A stretch of 7,543 nucleotides of DNA from an uncultured Desulfovibrio sp. Lineage in GTDB: Bacteria; Desulfobacterota; Desulfovibrionia; Desulfovibrionales; Desulfovibrionaceae. Shown one piece after another: positions 1-6,776 of the stretch (position 1 is its first letter; each line of letters starts with the position of its first letter). The DNA is taken from assembly GCA_945871415.1 (NCBI GenBank), contig CAMBWG010000097.1, positions 1-7,543 on the forward strand, in the 5' to 3' direction. The notes under the pieces are model-generated. The model ran no database searches. It was not told the DNA's origin and was given only the letters and a program-made list of their open reading frames with translations. The position numbers and the translations under genes are program-made.

Positions 1-1
1 G

Positions 2-691
2 CTTACCAACAAGACTACCGTCGGCGGCGCTGTGGGCGGCGCTCTGCTGGGCGCCCTCATCGGCGGCCTGAGCACCGGCAAGGTGGAAGGCGCTCTTGTG
101 GGCGCGGCCGCCGGCGGCGCGGCCGGCGCCATAGGCGGCAATATCTACGGCAAACAGCAGACCGCCGCACGCGATGCCGACTATCTGCAACAGTACGCCC
201 GCAGCCTCGGTGAAGATGCCGCCAGCATGAACCGCGCCACTGCCGCCGCCAGGGTATCTCTGCGCTGTTACGATCAGCAGTTCCGCCTGGCTGCCAATCA
301 GTACCGCGCGGGCTCCATTTCCCGCACGGAATTTGAAGCGCGCTATCAGGAAATCCGCAGCGGCCTTCAGGAAACCTCCGCCATTCTCGGCAGCACGGCC
401 ACGACCATGCAGGAACGGGACAAGGAATATCAGGCGACTCTGCAACGACAGGAGGAACAACTCGCACAGGCCTCCGCGCCCGCCCCTGCACCCGCGCCGC
501 GCGCCACGACGCCGAAGTCCCGGAAGCCCCGGACGCAGAAGGCGGCGACGCCCGCCCCCCGCACGACGCCGGAAGTACAGCGCAAGAGCGATGAATTCAA
601 GGCCGCGCAACGCGATCTTGACACCACGCGGCAGGATGTGGACAAGCGCATCAGCAGCTACGAAAATTCGGTCGCGGCCCTGCTCGGCTAA
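2..691 (+). CDS. Gly-zipper, coiled-coil envelope protein (5' partial)
   Basis: The reading frame is open to the left edge, so the true start lies outside the window; the GTG at 32 has no ribosome binding site and is probably internal. The visible 229 residues begin with a Gly-zipper region (residues about 7-46), rich in GxxxG spacing such as GGAVGG and GAAAGGAAGAIGG. It could form two close-packed hydrophobic helices, as in Gly-zipper outer-membrane or lipoprotein families. Residues about 50-155 are charged, Gln/Glu-rich and probably helical or coiled coil, with one Cys in RCYDQQ. Residues about 155-190 are an Ala/Pro/Arg/Lys-rich linker, and the last 40 residues are again helical. An N-terminal signal peptide or lipobox would lie upstream and cannot be seen. 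It precedes the protease gene by 172 nt, in the same direction. I do not recognise a specific family and infer only an envelope location. It could be an unrelated neighbour, because hairpins separate it from the next gene. Confidence 0.8.
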   Translation, partial: LTNKTTVGGAVGGALLGALIGGLSTGKVEGALVGAAAGGAAGAIGGNIYGKQQTAARDADYLQQYARSLGEDAASMNRATAAARVSLRCYDQQFRLAANQYRAGSISRTEFEARYQEIRSGLQETSAILGSTATTMQERDKEYQATLQRQEEQLAQASAPAPAPAPRATTPKSRKPRTQKAATPAPRTTPEVQRKSDEFKAAQRDLDTTRQDVDKRISSYENSVAALLG

Positions 692-718
692 AACGTGTTG
701 CCACGACATCGTTCTTCC

Positions 719-740
719 GGGGGGGAAGAGCCCCCCTTGG
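719..740 (+). terminator. G6:C6 hairpin after the Gly-zipper gene, possible weak terminator
   Basis: A run of seven G (719-725) faces a run of six C (731-736) across a loop of about five bases (AAGAG), 28 nt after the TAA stop at 689-691. The stem is strong, but only TTGG follows and there is no U-tract. It is therefore at best a weak or factor-assisted terminator, or an mRNA 3'-end protection structure. Confidence 0.35.
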
Positions 741-749
741 CTGGCACGC

Positions 750-797
750 AAGGGGCCCAGCCTTTCCAGCGGAAAGGCGTTCCCGTAATTCTTCCCC
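750..797 (+). repeat. Intergenic hairpin element, copy A
   Basis: A perfect 8-bp stem, GCCTTTCC (760-767) with GGAAAGGC (771-778), is closed by a 3-base AGC loop. It is preceded by AAGGGGCCC and followed by a tail reading GTAATTCTTCCCC (785-797). The same order of parts, with a longer loop, occurs at 6639-6693 before srfC. The shared flanks as well as the stem argue for a common origin, not two chance terminators. It could be a REP-like intergenic repeat or a terminator type of this genome. No U-tract directly follows the stem. Confidence 0.5.
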
Positions 798-863
798 CCG
801 ACATTCTGCAAATGCTGCTTCGAGTTCCCAGCCCTTTCATGCGGATTCGCACGAGGTTTTGCC

Positions 864-1931
864 ATGAGTGAAGAACGTCCCGCGCCCTCCGGCGCTCCCG
901 CAACGGAGCCTGTGCCGCAGGCCGACGCCCCCCGCCCGGCGTGGTACGCGACGCCCTGGTTCTGGGCGGTTCTTGTCCTGATTGCCCTGCTGGGCCTGCT
1001 GGCGTGGCACATGTGGCGACAGTGGCAGGCAGCCGAACTGGAAAAACAGGCCGCGCAGGCCACACTGCGCGTTCTGGAGGAACAGCAGCGTCAGCTTATG
1101 CAGCAGCGGGAACAATGGCTTGCCCTGCTGCGGGAAGATCCCTGCCTTGTCAAAGAACGCCTGTCCGCTCTGCCCGCGGCGCCGGCTGACGTTCCCGTCA
1201 CGCCACCGCCCGCCGAAAGCCCCGAAGCAACGCCCGCACAACAGGCCGCTCCCGCCGTGACGCCCGCTCCCGCCCCCTCGCAGGCGCGACGGATCGAAGA
1301 CGCCACCGTGCTTATTCTGGCGCGCCAGAGCGGCGGTCTCGCCCTGGGTTCCGGCTTTTTCATTTCCCCGTCCCATGTGCTCACCAATGCGCACGTCATC
1401 GGCGACGCCCGCGACGTCTTCCTGATCAACGGTAAAACCAGCGGCATCCGCCGCGCCCGGCCGCTGCGCCTCGCCGTGGACAAAGGGCGCGACTTTGCCC
1501 TGCTCTCGCTGGACAAGCCTGCCGCCGTTCAGGCCCTGCGCTTTGCGCCGGACCCGCAGCGCACCGAACGCGTCAGCGCCTGGGGCTTCCCCGGGGCCGT
1601 TTCCGGCGACGATCCCAAATTCCGCGCCCTGCTGGCGGGCAAGAGCCAGACCGCGCCCGAAGTGGTCTACAGCGACGGCGTCGTCAACGTCGTGCTGGAT
1701 CGCACCCCCCGCCTCATCGTCCACTCGGCCACCGTCTCGCAGGGCAACAGCGGCGGGCCTCTGGTCAATGCCGCCGGCCATGTGGTCGGTATCAACACGT
1801 TCATCAAGCTGGACGAGGAATCCTATCGCCAGTCCAGCCTGGCCATTGTCGCCTCCAGCGTCATGGACTTTCTGCGCGAGGCGGGAGTGCCCTTTGCCGT
1901 GGCCGACGACACGACAAAGAGCGCCCGCTGA
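864..1931 (+). CDS. Membrane-anchored trypsin-like serine protease (HtrA-type core, no PDZ)
   Basis: This 355-residue protein has a Pro-rich cytoplasmic tail (1-28), one transmembrane helix (about 31-51), a Gln/Glu/Leu-rich coiled coil (about 55-90) ending near Cys94, a Pro/Ala linker (about 103-140) and a chymotrypsin-fold protease domain (about 143-345). The full catalytic triad is visible: His177 in TNAHV, Asp210 in RDFALL and Ser296 in GNSGGPL, which also supplies the oxyanion-hole glycines. The motifs match the Trypsin_2/S1C (DegP-like) group, but nothing follows the protease core, so there is no PDZ domain. The positive-inside rule and the single helix place the protease in the periplasm. 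The start is supported by GAGG at 853-856, 7 nt before the ATG. srfA follows 48 nt downstream, which suggests co-transcription. Its role with the srf genes, whether as processing enzyme, effector or quality control, is inferred. The substrate is unknown. Confidence 0.9.
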   Translation: MSEERPAPSGAPATEPVPQADAPRPAWYATPWFWAVLVLIALLGLLAWHMWRQWQAAELEKQAAQATLRVLEEQQRQLMQQREQWLALLREDPCLVKERLSALPAAPADVPVTPPPAESPEATPAQQAAPAVTPAPAPSQARRIEDATVLILARQSGGLALGSGFFISPSHVLTNAHVIGDARDVFLINGKTSGIRRARPLRLAVDKGRDFALLSLDKPAAVQALRFAPDPQRTERVSAWGFPGAVSGDDPKFRALLAGKSQTAPEVVYSDGVVNVVLDRTPRLIVHSATVSQGNSGGPLVNAAGHVVGINTFIKLDEESYRQSSLAIVASSVMDFLREAGVPFAVADDTTKSAR

Positions 1932-1942
1932 TCGGGCCTTTT
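1916..1942 (+). terminator. Hairpin over the protease stop codon, possible attenuator
   Basis: GCCCG (1923-1927) pairs with CGGGC (1933-1937) around a five-base loop that holds the TGA stop (1929-1931). CTTTT (1938-1942) follows, and AAAG (1916-1919) could pair with part of that tract across a small bulge. This is a short terminator-like structure between the protease and srfA. It may lower read-through into srfA, or it may be chance in GC-rich DNA. Confidence 0.3.
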
Positions 1943-1979
1943 CCCTCCGTCTTCAACCGACAGCTTTTGAGGCCGCAGG

Positions 1980-3353
1980 ATGAGCACCTTTCTCCATACC
2001 TCACAGCGCGGCGCGCTGCGCGCCCTTGCCGGACAGGGCATCTTTGCCGTGGAATGTCATGCGCAGCTGCGGGCCCTGCTGCTGCAACGGCTCGGCCCGG
2101 AACATGCCGCGCTTCTGGCGGAACCCCAGCATGATCCCGAGCGTCGCTCCGTGGACTGGTATACGGACGCCGACGGTCCGGCCGTCCCCGTCTCGCAACT
2201 GCCGCCGGATGAGGCCGAAGCCCTCCGGGGCAAAGCCGGGGCACTGGCCCGCGACATTCAGACGCTGGCAAATCAACTGGATGCCGAAGGGCACAACGCC
2301 GCCCTGAGCGGCCAGCTTCTGGCACTGGCCCTGCGTCATCCCGCCGACGATGACCTCTGGTCCGTCAACGGCCGGCCCGTCCTGACCAACTGGGGCTTTG
2401 CTCCGGGGGCGGTAGGTGCGCAGCCTCAGGATCTGACCCGTCTCGGCGCTCTCGCTCCCGCGCCCGCTCCGGCTGCGGCCCCGGCGGCCGCCGTCGCCGC
2501 TCCCGTTGCGGCGGCTCCGGCTGCGGCACGCGGCTGTCTGCTGTCGCCGGGCTGGCTGCTGCCGCTCTTCCTGCTCCTGCTGCTGCTCTGGCTGCTGGCG
2601 GCCATGCTGGGACTGCTGCCCTCGCCGCTGCCTTCCGGCTGCTTCCGGGACGATCAGGCACGGCAGGCCGTGGAAGCCGCCGAAGCCAGACGCGCCGCGC
2701 TGGAAGATGAGCTGGCGCGCCTGCGGGAGCAGCTCAACCTCCGGGCGCAACTCTGCAAACCCGCGCCCACGCCTCCCCCTGTAGCGCCTGTTGAGAAGCA
2801 GCCCGAACCGAAGCCGGAACCCAAAGCCGAGCCGCAAATGGTGGAACCCTTCTTCGGCGAAACGCCGCCGGCTCCCGAACCCAAGCCAGAGCCCGAGCCA
2901 AAACCGAAACCCGTCACGCCCAGGCCCGAACCGAAGCCGGAACCAAAACCCGAGCCCAGGCCCGCCCCGCGCAAGGGCGAAGATTTGAAAATCCCGGATG
3001 ACGCCGCCAAGAAGAAGGACCTCTCCTTCCTTGAGGGCTGCTGGGTCAGCGAAACCGGCCTCTATTCGCACCCGCGCAACGAACCCATTGTGGCGGAATA
3101 CTGCTTTGACAAGAACGGCCGCGGTCGCCGTTTTGTGCGGGAACGCAACGGGCAGATTTGCAGCGGCAGCGCACAGGCGCAGTTCCGGGGCGACGGACTG
3201 ACCTTCGAGGCCGGCGACGCCCGCTGTCCGCGCGGCGGGCAGTATGTGCCGCAAAAGGTGGAATGCAGGGGCAACAACAACAGCACCCAGTGCAACGGCA
3301 ACGAAATGGGCGGCAAGAACCTGCGCTGGAAGGCGCGCTTCAAGCGCAAGTAG
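1980..3353 (+). CDS. srfA: SrfA family membrane protein
   Basis: This 457-residue protein has an N-terminal cytoplasmic domain with the family-like motifs VDWY (58-61, followed by an Asp/Gly-rich turn) and VNGRPVLTNWGF (129-140). An Ala/Pro linker (about 158-184) leads to one Leu-rich transmembrane helix (about 190-213), then a coiled coil (about 224-258) ending at Cys259. A long Pro/Glu/Lys stalk of PEPKPEPK type (about 262-333) carries a C-terminal domain starting at LSFLEGCW (348-355). That domain has six cysteines (354, 375, 394, 416, 429, 438), consistent with disulfides in the periplasm, and resembles the C-terminal region of enterobacterial SrfA as I remember it. Family assignment rests on these motifs, the domain order, the length and the position directly before srfB. 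GAGG at 1969-1972 lies 7 nt before the ATG. Its function is not established; an envelope anchor for SrfB/SrfC is my inference. Confidence 0.85.
   Translation: MSTFLHTSQRGALRALAGQGIFAVECHAQLRALLLQRLGPEHAALLAEPQHDPERRSVDWYTDADGPAVPVSQLPPDEAEALRGKAGALARDIQTLANQLDAEGHNAALSGQLLALALRHPADDDLWSVNGRPVLTNWGFAPGAVGAQPQDLTRLGALAPAPAPAAAPAAAVAAPVAAAPAAARGCLLSPGWLLPLFLLLLLLWLLAAMLGLLPSPLPSGCFRDDQARQAVEAAEARRAALEDELARLREQLNLRAQLCKPAPTPPPVAPVEKQPEPKPEPKAEPQMVEPFFGETPPAPEPKPEPEPKPKPVTPRPEPKPEPKPEPRPAPRKGEDLKIPDDAAKKKDLSFLEGCWVSETGLYSHPRNEPIVAEYCFDKNGRGRRFVRERNGQICSGSAQAQFRGDGLTFEAGDARCPRGGQYVPQKVECRGNNNSTQCNGNEMGGKNLRWKARFKRK
2801..2944 (+). repeat. Direct repeat within the srfA proline stalk
   Basis: A 21-bp sequence coding for PEPKPE-type residues occurs exactly at 2801-2821 and 2924-2944. 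The copies are 123 bp apart, which is 41 codons and so in frame. Between them lie degenerate versions of the same Pro-Glu-Pro-Lys codons. Such repeats allow slippage or recombination that would change stalk length without a frameshift. Confidence 0.7.
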
Positions 3354-3364
3354 GCCCTGTGAAA

Positions 3365-3392
3365 GCGTTTTCCATTGAGAAATGGCAAACGC
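3365..3392 (+). promoter_or_regulatory. GNRA-capped hairpin between srfA and srfB
   Basis: GCGTTT (3365-3370) pairs with AAACGC (3387-3392), and CCATT (3372-3376) pairs with AATGG (3381-3385). A single T/C mismatch (3371 against 3386) separates the two stem parts. The loop is GAGA (3377-3380), a GNRA tetraloop. The hairpin lies 11 nt after the srfA stop and about 44 nt before the srfB ribosome binding site. No U-tract follows, so it is not a standard terminator; an mRNA stabilising, processing or protein-binding site in the operon transcript is more likely. The structure is read directly from the sequence and the role is inferred. Confidence 0.55.
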
Positions 3393-3435
3393 GAGGCGGC
3401 GGCCCCGCGGCGTGCGCGGTCTGCCGTATCCCGAC

Positions 3436-3440
3436 AAGGA
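3436..3440 (+). promoter_or_regulatory. Ribosome binding site that fixes the srfB start
   Basis: AAGGA lies 8 nt before the ATG at 3449. The srfB frame stays open far upstream, into srfA, with an ATG at 3158 and a GTG at 3359, so the start is ambiguous by frame alone. This site, together with the family N-terminal motif at residues 12-23, selects 3449. Confidence 0.7.
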
Positions 3441-3448
3441 AATGGAAC

Positions 3449-6400
3449 ATGGAAATACCACGCTACCTTTCGCCGGTCAGCCTCATTCCCGGCGGCTGCC
3501 CCCAGTTTCTGGATTTTGAACTGCCGCTGTCGGCCCTGCGCGGCGTGCGCCGGAACTTCCGGGAAGAACGCAAGCTGGAACAGGATAACGGCCGTTATAC
3601 CCACTATCTGCGCTGCCTTCAGGATACGCAGGACGGTTTTATCGACATGCTCACCGGCGAGCCCGCCGACAATGATTACGACATGGCCGCGGAACGCGTC
3701 ATCGAAATCTGGCAGGCGCACTGGCTTCCCGTTCCCTTCCTGCGCACGCTGGATCAGCACTGGCCCGACGGCGGCAAACGCTTTGAATACGGGCCGTCCA
3801 ACTGGGCACGGGCCCGCGTGCTGCCCTCGTCCGCAGACCCGTCGCGTCTGCGCGTCATTCTTCTTTTCGACACCAATGTGGAGGAGCGCCCCGCGACCGG
3901 AGAGCAGTATCACGCCCTGTCGCCGCAGGATGTGGCGGCGCACGGCCATTTCATGCTGGCGCATCACGTCCGCGACAATGCCTGGTTCCTCAATGCCGCC
4001 TGGGTGGACGAGTGGCTGTCCGGCATCTATGACGCCTACCGGCAGAGCAGGCACAGCGGACGCGGTTCCTGGCGCGACGACGACCCCTATCTGCTGCAAC
4101 ATCTTGCGGCCTATCTGACCTGGCTGGATGTGGTCCGTCGTGCCATCGGGGACGTTTCCGTGCAGACCATCAATCCGTCCCGCGACACACCCATGGACGT
4201 GGATCTTGTGCTGGATATCGGCAATTCGCGCACCACGGGCATTCTCATAGAAACGCCGCCGCAGAGTCATACCAATCTCAACAACAGCTATCTGCTGCAA
4301 CTGCGCGATCTGAGCCGTCCCGATCTTGTCTACGAGGAGCCCTTTGAAACGCGCGTGGAATTTGTGGACGCAACCTTCGGCAACGACGCCCTGAGCCGCC
4401 GTTCCGGTCGGCGCACGCCGGCCTTTGCCTGGCCCTCCTCCGTGCGTCTCGGGCCCGAGGCCGCGCGGCTGACCACACGGGCCGTCTGCGCCGAAGGCTG
4501 CACGGGCATGTCCAGCCCCAAGCGCTATCTCTGGGATGAGCGCCCGTGGCAGCAGAGCTGGCGGTATAATACCGGCGGCAATGCCGAACCCATGGTCAGC
4601 CGCGGTCTTTTCCCACGCCAGCTCAACCCTCAGGGCACGCCGCTGGCCTGCTTTGACGACCCGCTGTTCAAAAAAAGCCCGGCCCTGCGCAAGCAGCAGG
4701 CCGAACCTCTGTTTGAATCCCTGTTCACGCGCTCGTCGCTCATGATGTTCATGCTCGGGGAAATCCTGACGCAGGCCGTCATCACCATCAACTCCCCGGC
4801 AACGCGCGCCCGGCGGGAACTGCCCAATCTGCCGCGCCGTCTGCGCCGCGTCATCTTTACCGTGCCCACGGCCATGCCCGTGGCGGAAAAACGCATCTTC
4901 CGGCGCTGGGTTCTCTGGGCCGTGCGCGTCGTATGGGAAGCGCTCGGCTGGAGCGCATGGCATACTGAAAACGGCAAACGCACCATCCGGGACTACCGGG
5001 CAAGCCCCGTCATACGCTGCGACTGGGACGAGGCCAGCTGTTCGCAGCTGGTGCTGCTCTATAATGAGCTTGGCGTCAAGCATCACGGCGACGCCCACCA
5101 TCTCTTCCATATTCTGGGCAAACCCCGCGCCGCCTACGACAACCGTCCCTGCGTGCGCGTGGCCTCGCTGGACATCGGCGGCGGCACGACGGATCTTTCC
5201 ATTACCACCTATGAGCTGGCCAGCGCTCCCGGTGAAACCGCGCGCATCGTTCCGCATACGGAATTCCGCGACGGCTTCAACCGCGCGGGCGACGAAGTCC
5301 TGCGCGCCGTGGTTTCTCGCCACATCATTCCCGCCGTGGAGCAGGAACTTCAGAAACGGGGTGTCGATGATCCCTCCGGGCTTATTGCCCGCTATTTCGG
5401 GCGCGATGCCATCGGCACCAGCCAGCGGGAACGTAATACCCGCGTCCGTCTTGTGCGCCAGATTGCCGCCCCCGTGGCGCTGGGCATCCTGACGCTGTGC
5501 GAAGAAGGCGACGCGGCCTCCGGCAGAACCTGCCGTATCCGGGACTTCTTCCTTCCGGCGCAGGATGACGAACCGCAGGACACGTCCATGCCCTTCCGCG
5601 CGCCGCATCCGCAAAAGGAAACGCTAGCGGCCATCAATGAACTGGCCCGCCGCATGTATCCGTCCATAGGCGACTTTTCCATCATGGACGTGCCGCTGGA
5701 CATTGTGCCGGAAGCCGTGGACAAGACCATTCTGGACACCCTCGGCGACGCCCTGTCCTCCCTGTGCGAACTGGTCCGGCTCTACGACAGCGACGCGCTC
5801 ATCCTGACGGGCCGCCCCAGCGCGTGGAATGCCGTCATCGACGGCATCCTTGCCAAAGTCCCCGTACCGCCGGATCGCATCATTCCCATGCGCCACTATC
5901 ATGTGGGGGCCTGGTATCCCTTTACCGACGCCGTCGGGCGCATTACCGACCCCAAGACCACCGTGGTGGTCGGGGCCATTCTCTGCGCACTGGCCGAAGG
6001 GCATCTGGAAGGCTTCTCCTTCGATACCCGGGCGCTGCGTCTTTCCTCCACGGCCCGCTATATCGGGGAAATGGACATCAACGGTCAGCTGCGCCGTCCT
6101 CATGTCTGGTTCGAGGTCAATGTGGACAACAAGGAAGGTGTGGAACTGTCACGGGATGTGGCCTTCAGCGGCCCTCTCTTCATCGGCTATCGCCAGCTTG
6201 AGGCCGAACGCTGGCCCACCACCCGTTACCACCTGCTCGACTTCACCAGCGAGGAAGCCCGCTCCCGGGCGTCCGGGCATCTTCCCTACACGGTATCCCT
6301 GCGCCTGCGCGTGGCCGATGTCTGGGATGACAACGACAGCCGCGGCAGCGAGGACAAGGATCGCAACGAAGGCGATTTCATTATCGATACCGTCAGCGAT

Positions 6401-6508
6401 CGCAACGGCAGAAGCGTACAGAGGCAGGACCTCGAAATACGCCTTCAGACACTGCCGCTTGACGAAGGCTACTGGCTGGATACCGGCGTGGTCGTCACGG
6501 GCGGCTAA
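3449..6508 (+). CDS. srfB: SrfB family protein, actin/Hsp70-fold ATPase
   Basis: With the start at 3449 the product has 1019 residues, close to the roughly 1000 residues of enterobacterial SrfB. The N-terminus carries the family signature SLIPGGCPQFLDF (11-23). The actin/Hsp70/sugar-kinase ATPase motifs are present in order: phosphate-1 DIGNSRTTG (256-264), SSPKRYLWD (355-363), FTVPT (470-474), phosphate-2 DIGGGTTD (575-582), a GDE in the connect-1-like helix (614-616), and an adenosine-type ALILTGRPS (783-791). The N-terminal 250 residues and the C-terminal about 180 residues lie outside the ATPase core and have no function I can name. There is no signal peptide or membrane helix, so it should be cytoplasmic, possibly held at the membrane by SrfA. 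srfA ends 95 nt upstream; srfC starts 268 nt downstream. ATP binding is well supported by motifs; polymerisation or a chaperone-like cycle is speculation. Confidence 0.93.
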   Translation: MEIPRYLSPVSLIPGGCPQFLDFELPLSALRGVRRNFREERKLEQDNGRYTHYLRCLQDTQDGFIDMLTGEPADNDYDMAAERVIEIWQAHWLPVPFLRTLDQHWPDGGKRFEYGPSNWARARVLPSSADPSRLRVILLFDTNVEERPATGEQYHALSPQDVAAHGHFMLAHHVRDNAWFLNAAWVDEWLSGIYDAYRQSRHSGRGSWRDDDPYLLQHLAAYLTWLDVVRRAIGDVSVQTINPSRDTPMDVDLVLDIGNSRTTGILIETPPQSHTNLNNSYLLQLRDLSRPDLVYEEPFETRVEFVDATFGNDALSRRSGRRTPAFAWPSSVRLGPEAARLTTRAVCAEGCTGMSSPKRYLWDERPWQQSWRYNTGGNAEPMVSRGLFPRQLNPQGTPLACFDDPLFKKSPALRKQQAEPLFESLFTRSSLMMFMLGEILTQAVITINSPATRARRELPNLPRRLRRVIFTVPTAMPVAEKRIFRRWVLWAVRVVWEALGWSAWHTENGKRTIRDYRASPVIRCDWDEASCSQLVLLYNELGVKHHGDAHHLFHILGKPRAAYDNRPCVRVASLDIGGGTTDLSITTYELASAPGETARIVPHTEFRDGFNRAGDEVLRAVVSRHIIPAVEQELQKRGVDDPSGLIARYFGRDAIGTSQRERNTRVRLVRQIAAPVALGILTLCEEGDAASGRTCRIRDFFLPAQDDEPQDTSMPFRAPHPQKETLAAINELARRMYPSIGDFSIMDVPLDIVPEAVDKTILDTLGDALSSLCELVRLYDSDALILTGRPSAWNAVIDGILAKVPVPPDRIIPMRHYHVGAWYPFTDAVGRITDPKTTVVVGAILCALAEGHLEGFSFDTRALRLSSTARYIGEMDINGQLRRPHVWFEVNVDNKEGVELSRDVAFSGPLFIGYRQLEAERWPTTRYHLLDFTSEEARSRASGHLPYTVSLRLRVADVWDDNDSRGSEDKDRNEGDFIIDTVSDRNGRSVQRQDLEIRLQTLPLDEGYWLDTGVVVTGG

Positions 6509-6638
6509 AACGCGTTACAAATATCCGCAGCTTGTCTGGAGAGAAGATAAACCCCTCATCTCTGCTGTCGATGCCCGCAGCTTCCTGCGTCGCAACGGGC
6601 ACGGCCTGCGGCCGCCATTCGGTCGCTGCTCGCGCGAG

Positions 6639-6693
6639 AAGGCCCGGCCTTTCCGCAGCGAAGCAGGGAAAGGCCTTCTTGTAATCCTTCCCC
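6639..6693 (+). repeat. Intergenic hairpin element, copy B
   Basis: GGCCTTTCC (6646-6654) pairs perfectly with GGAAAGGCC (6667-6675) around a 12-base loop. A competing outer stem pairs AGAAGGCC (6637-6644) with GGCCTTCT (6672-6679). The tail GTAATCCTTCCCC (6681-6693) matches copy A at 785-797 except for one base. Copy B differs from copy A mainly in loop length and in the paired flank. It lies in the srfB-srfC gap. TTCTT after the stem could give weak termination, which would lower srfC expression relative to srfB. Confidence 0.5.
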
Positions 6694-6742
6694 AGACCCC
6701 CTATCTCTTCCCCAGCGCGCTTTTTCAGAGGGTACGGGGACA

Positions 6743-6755
6743 TGCGGCGTCCGCA
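6743..6755 (+). promoter_or_regulatory. Small hairpin upstream of the srfC ribosome binding site
   Basis: TGCGG (6743-6747) pairs with CCGCA (6751-6755) around a CGT loop, ending 7 nt before the AGAGGAG site. It may shape access to the ribosome binding site, but a five-base stem in GC-rich DNA can be chance. I see no convincing sigma-70 promoter in the 6509-6776 gap. Confidence 0.25.
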
Positions 6756-6762
6756 CAGGCGC

Positions 6763-6769
6763 AGAGGAG
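6763..6769 (+). promoter_or_regulatory. Strong ribosome binding site of srfC
   Basis: AGAGGAG lies 7 nt before the ATG at 6777. It is the best Shine-Dalgarno match in the window and decides the srfC start. The ATG at 6742 is in another frame and gives only a short peptide. Confidence 0.75.
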
Positions 6770-6776
6770 AAAGAGC

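Noticed and set aside
837..1781. Minus-strand open frame opposite the protease gene (314 codons)
   Set aside because: The + strand frame contains a complete protease triad; this one has no recognisable motif.
2801..2990. Pro/Glu/Lys repeats in srfA as a CRISPR-like or mobile repeat array
   Set aside because: The repeats are degenerate, in frame and code for a proline stalk; there are no regular spacers.
3158..3448. srfB start at the upstream in-frame ATG (3158) or GTG (3359)
   Set aside because: The 3158 start would overlap srfA by almost 200 nt, neither site has a good ribosome binding site, and the SrfB family N-terminal motif begins near residue 11 when the ATG at 3449 is used.
2001..3461. 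Minus-strand open frame opposite srfA (486 codons)
   Set aside because: Its low-complexity Gly/Arg/Phe composition is the complement of the Pro/Glu/Lys stalk; there are no domains, and the + strand gene is well supported.
3062..5614. Very long open frame on the minus strand opposite srfA and srfB (about 850 codons)
   Set aside because: It mirrors srfB coding DNA, its product is Gly/Ala/His/Arg-rich without recognisable domains, and the + strand frame has clear family motifs. Such antisense frames are common in GC-rich genes.
6680..6685. TGTAAT as a sigma-70 -10 box upstream of srfC
   Set aside because: It resembles TATAAT, but there is no acceptable -35 about 17 nt upstream, and the bases are part of the repeated hairpin tail.
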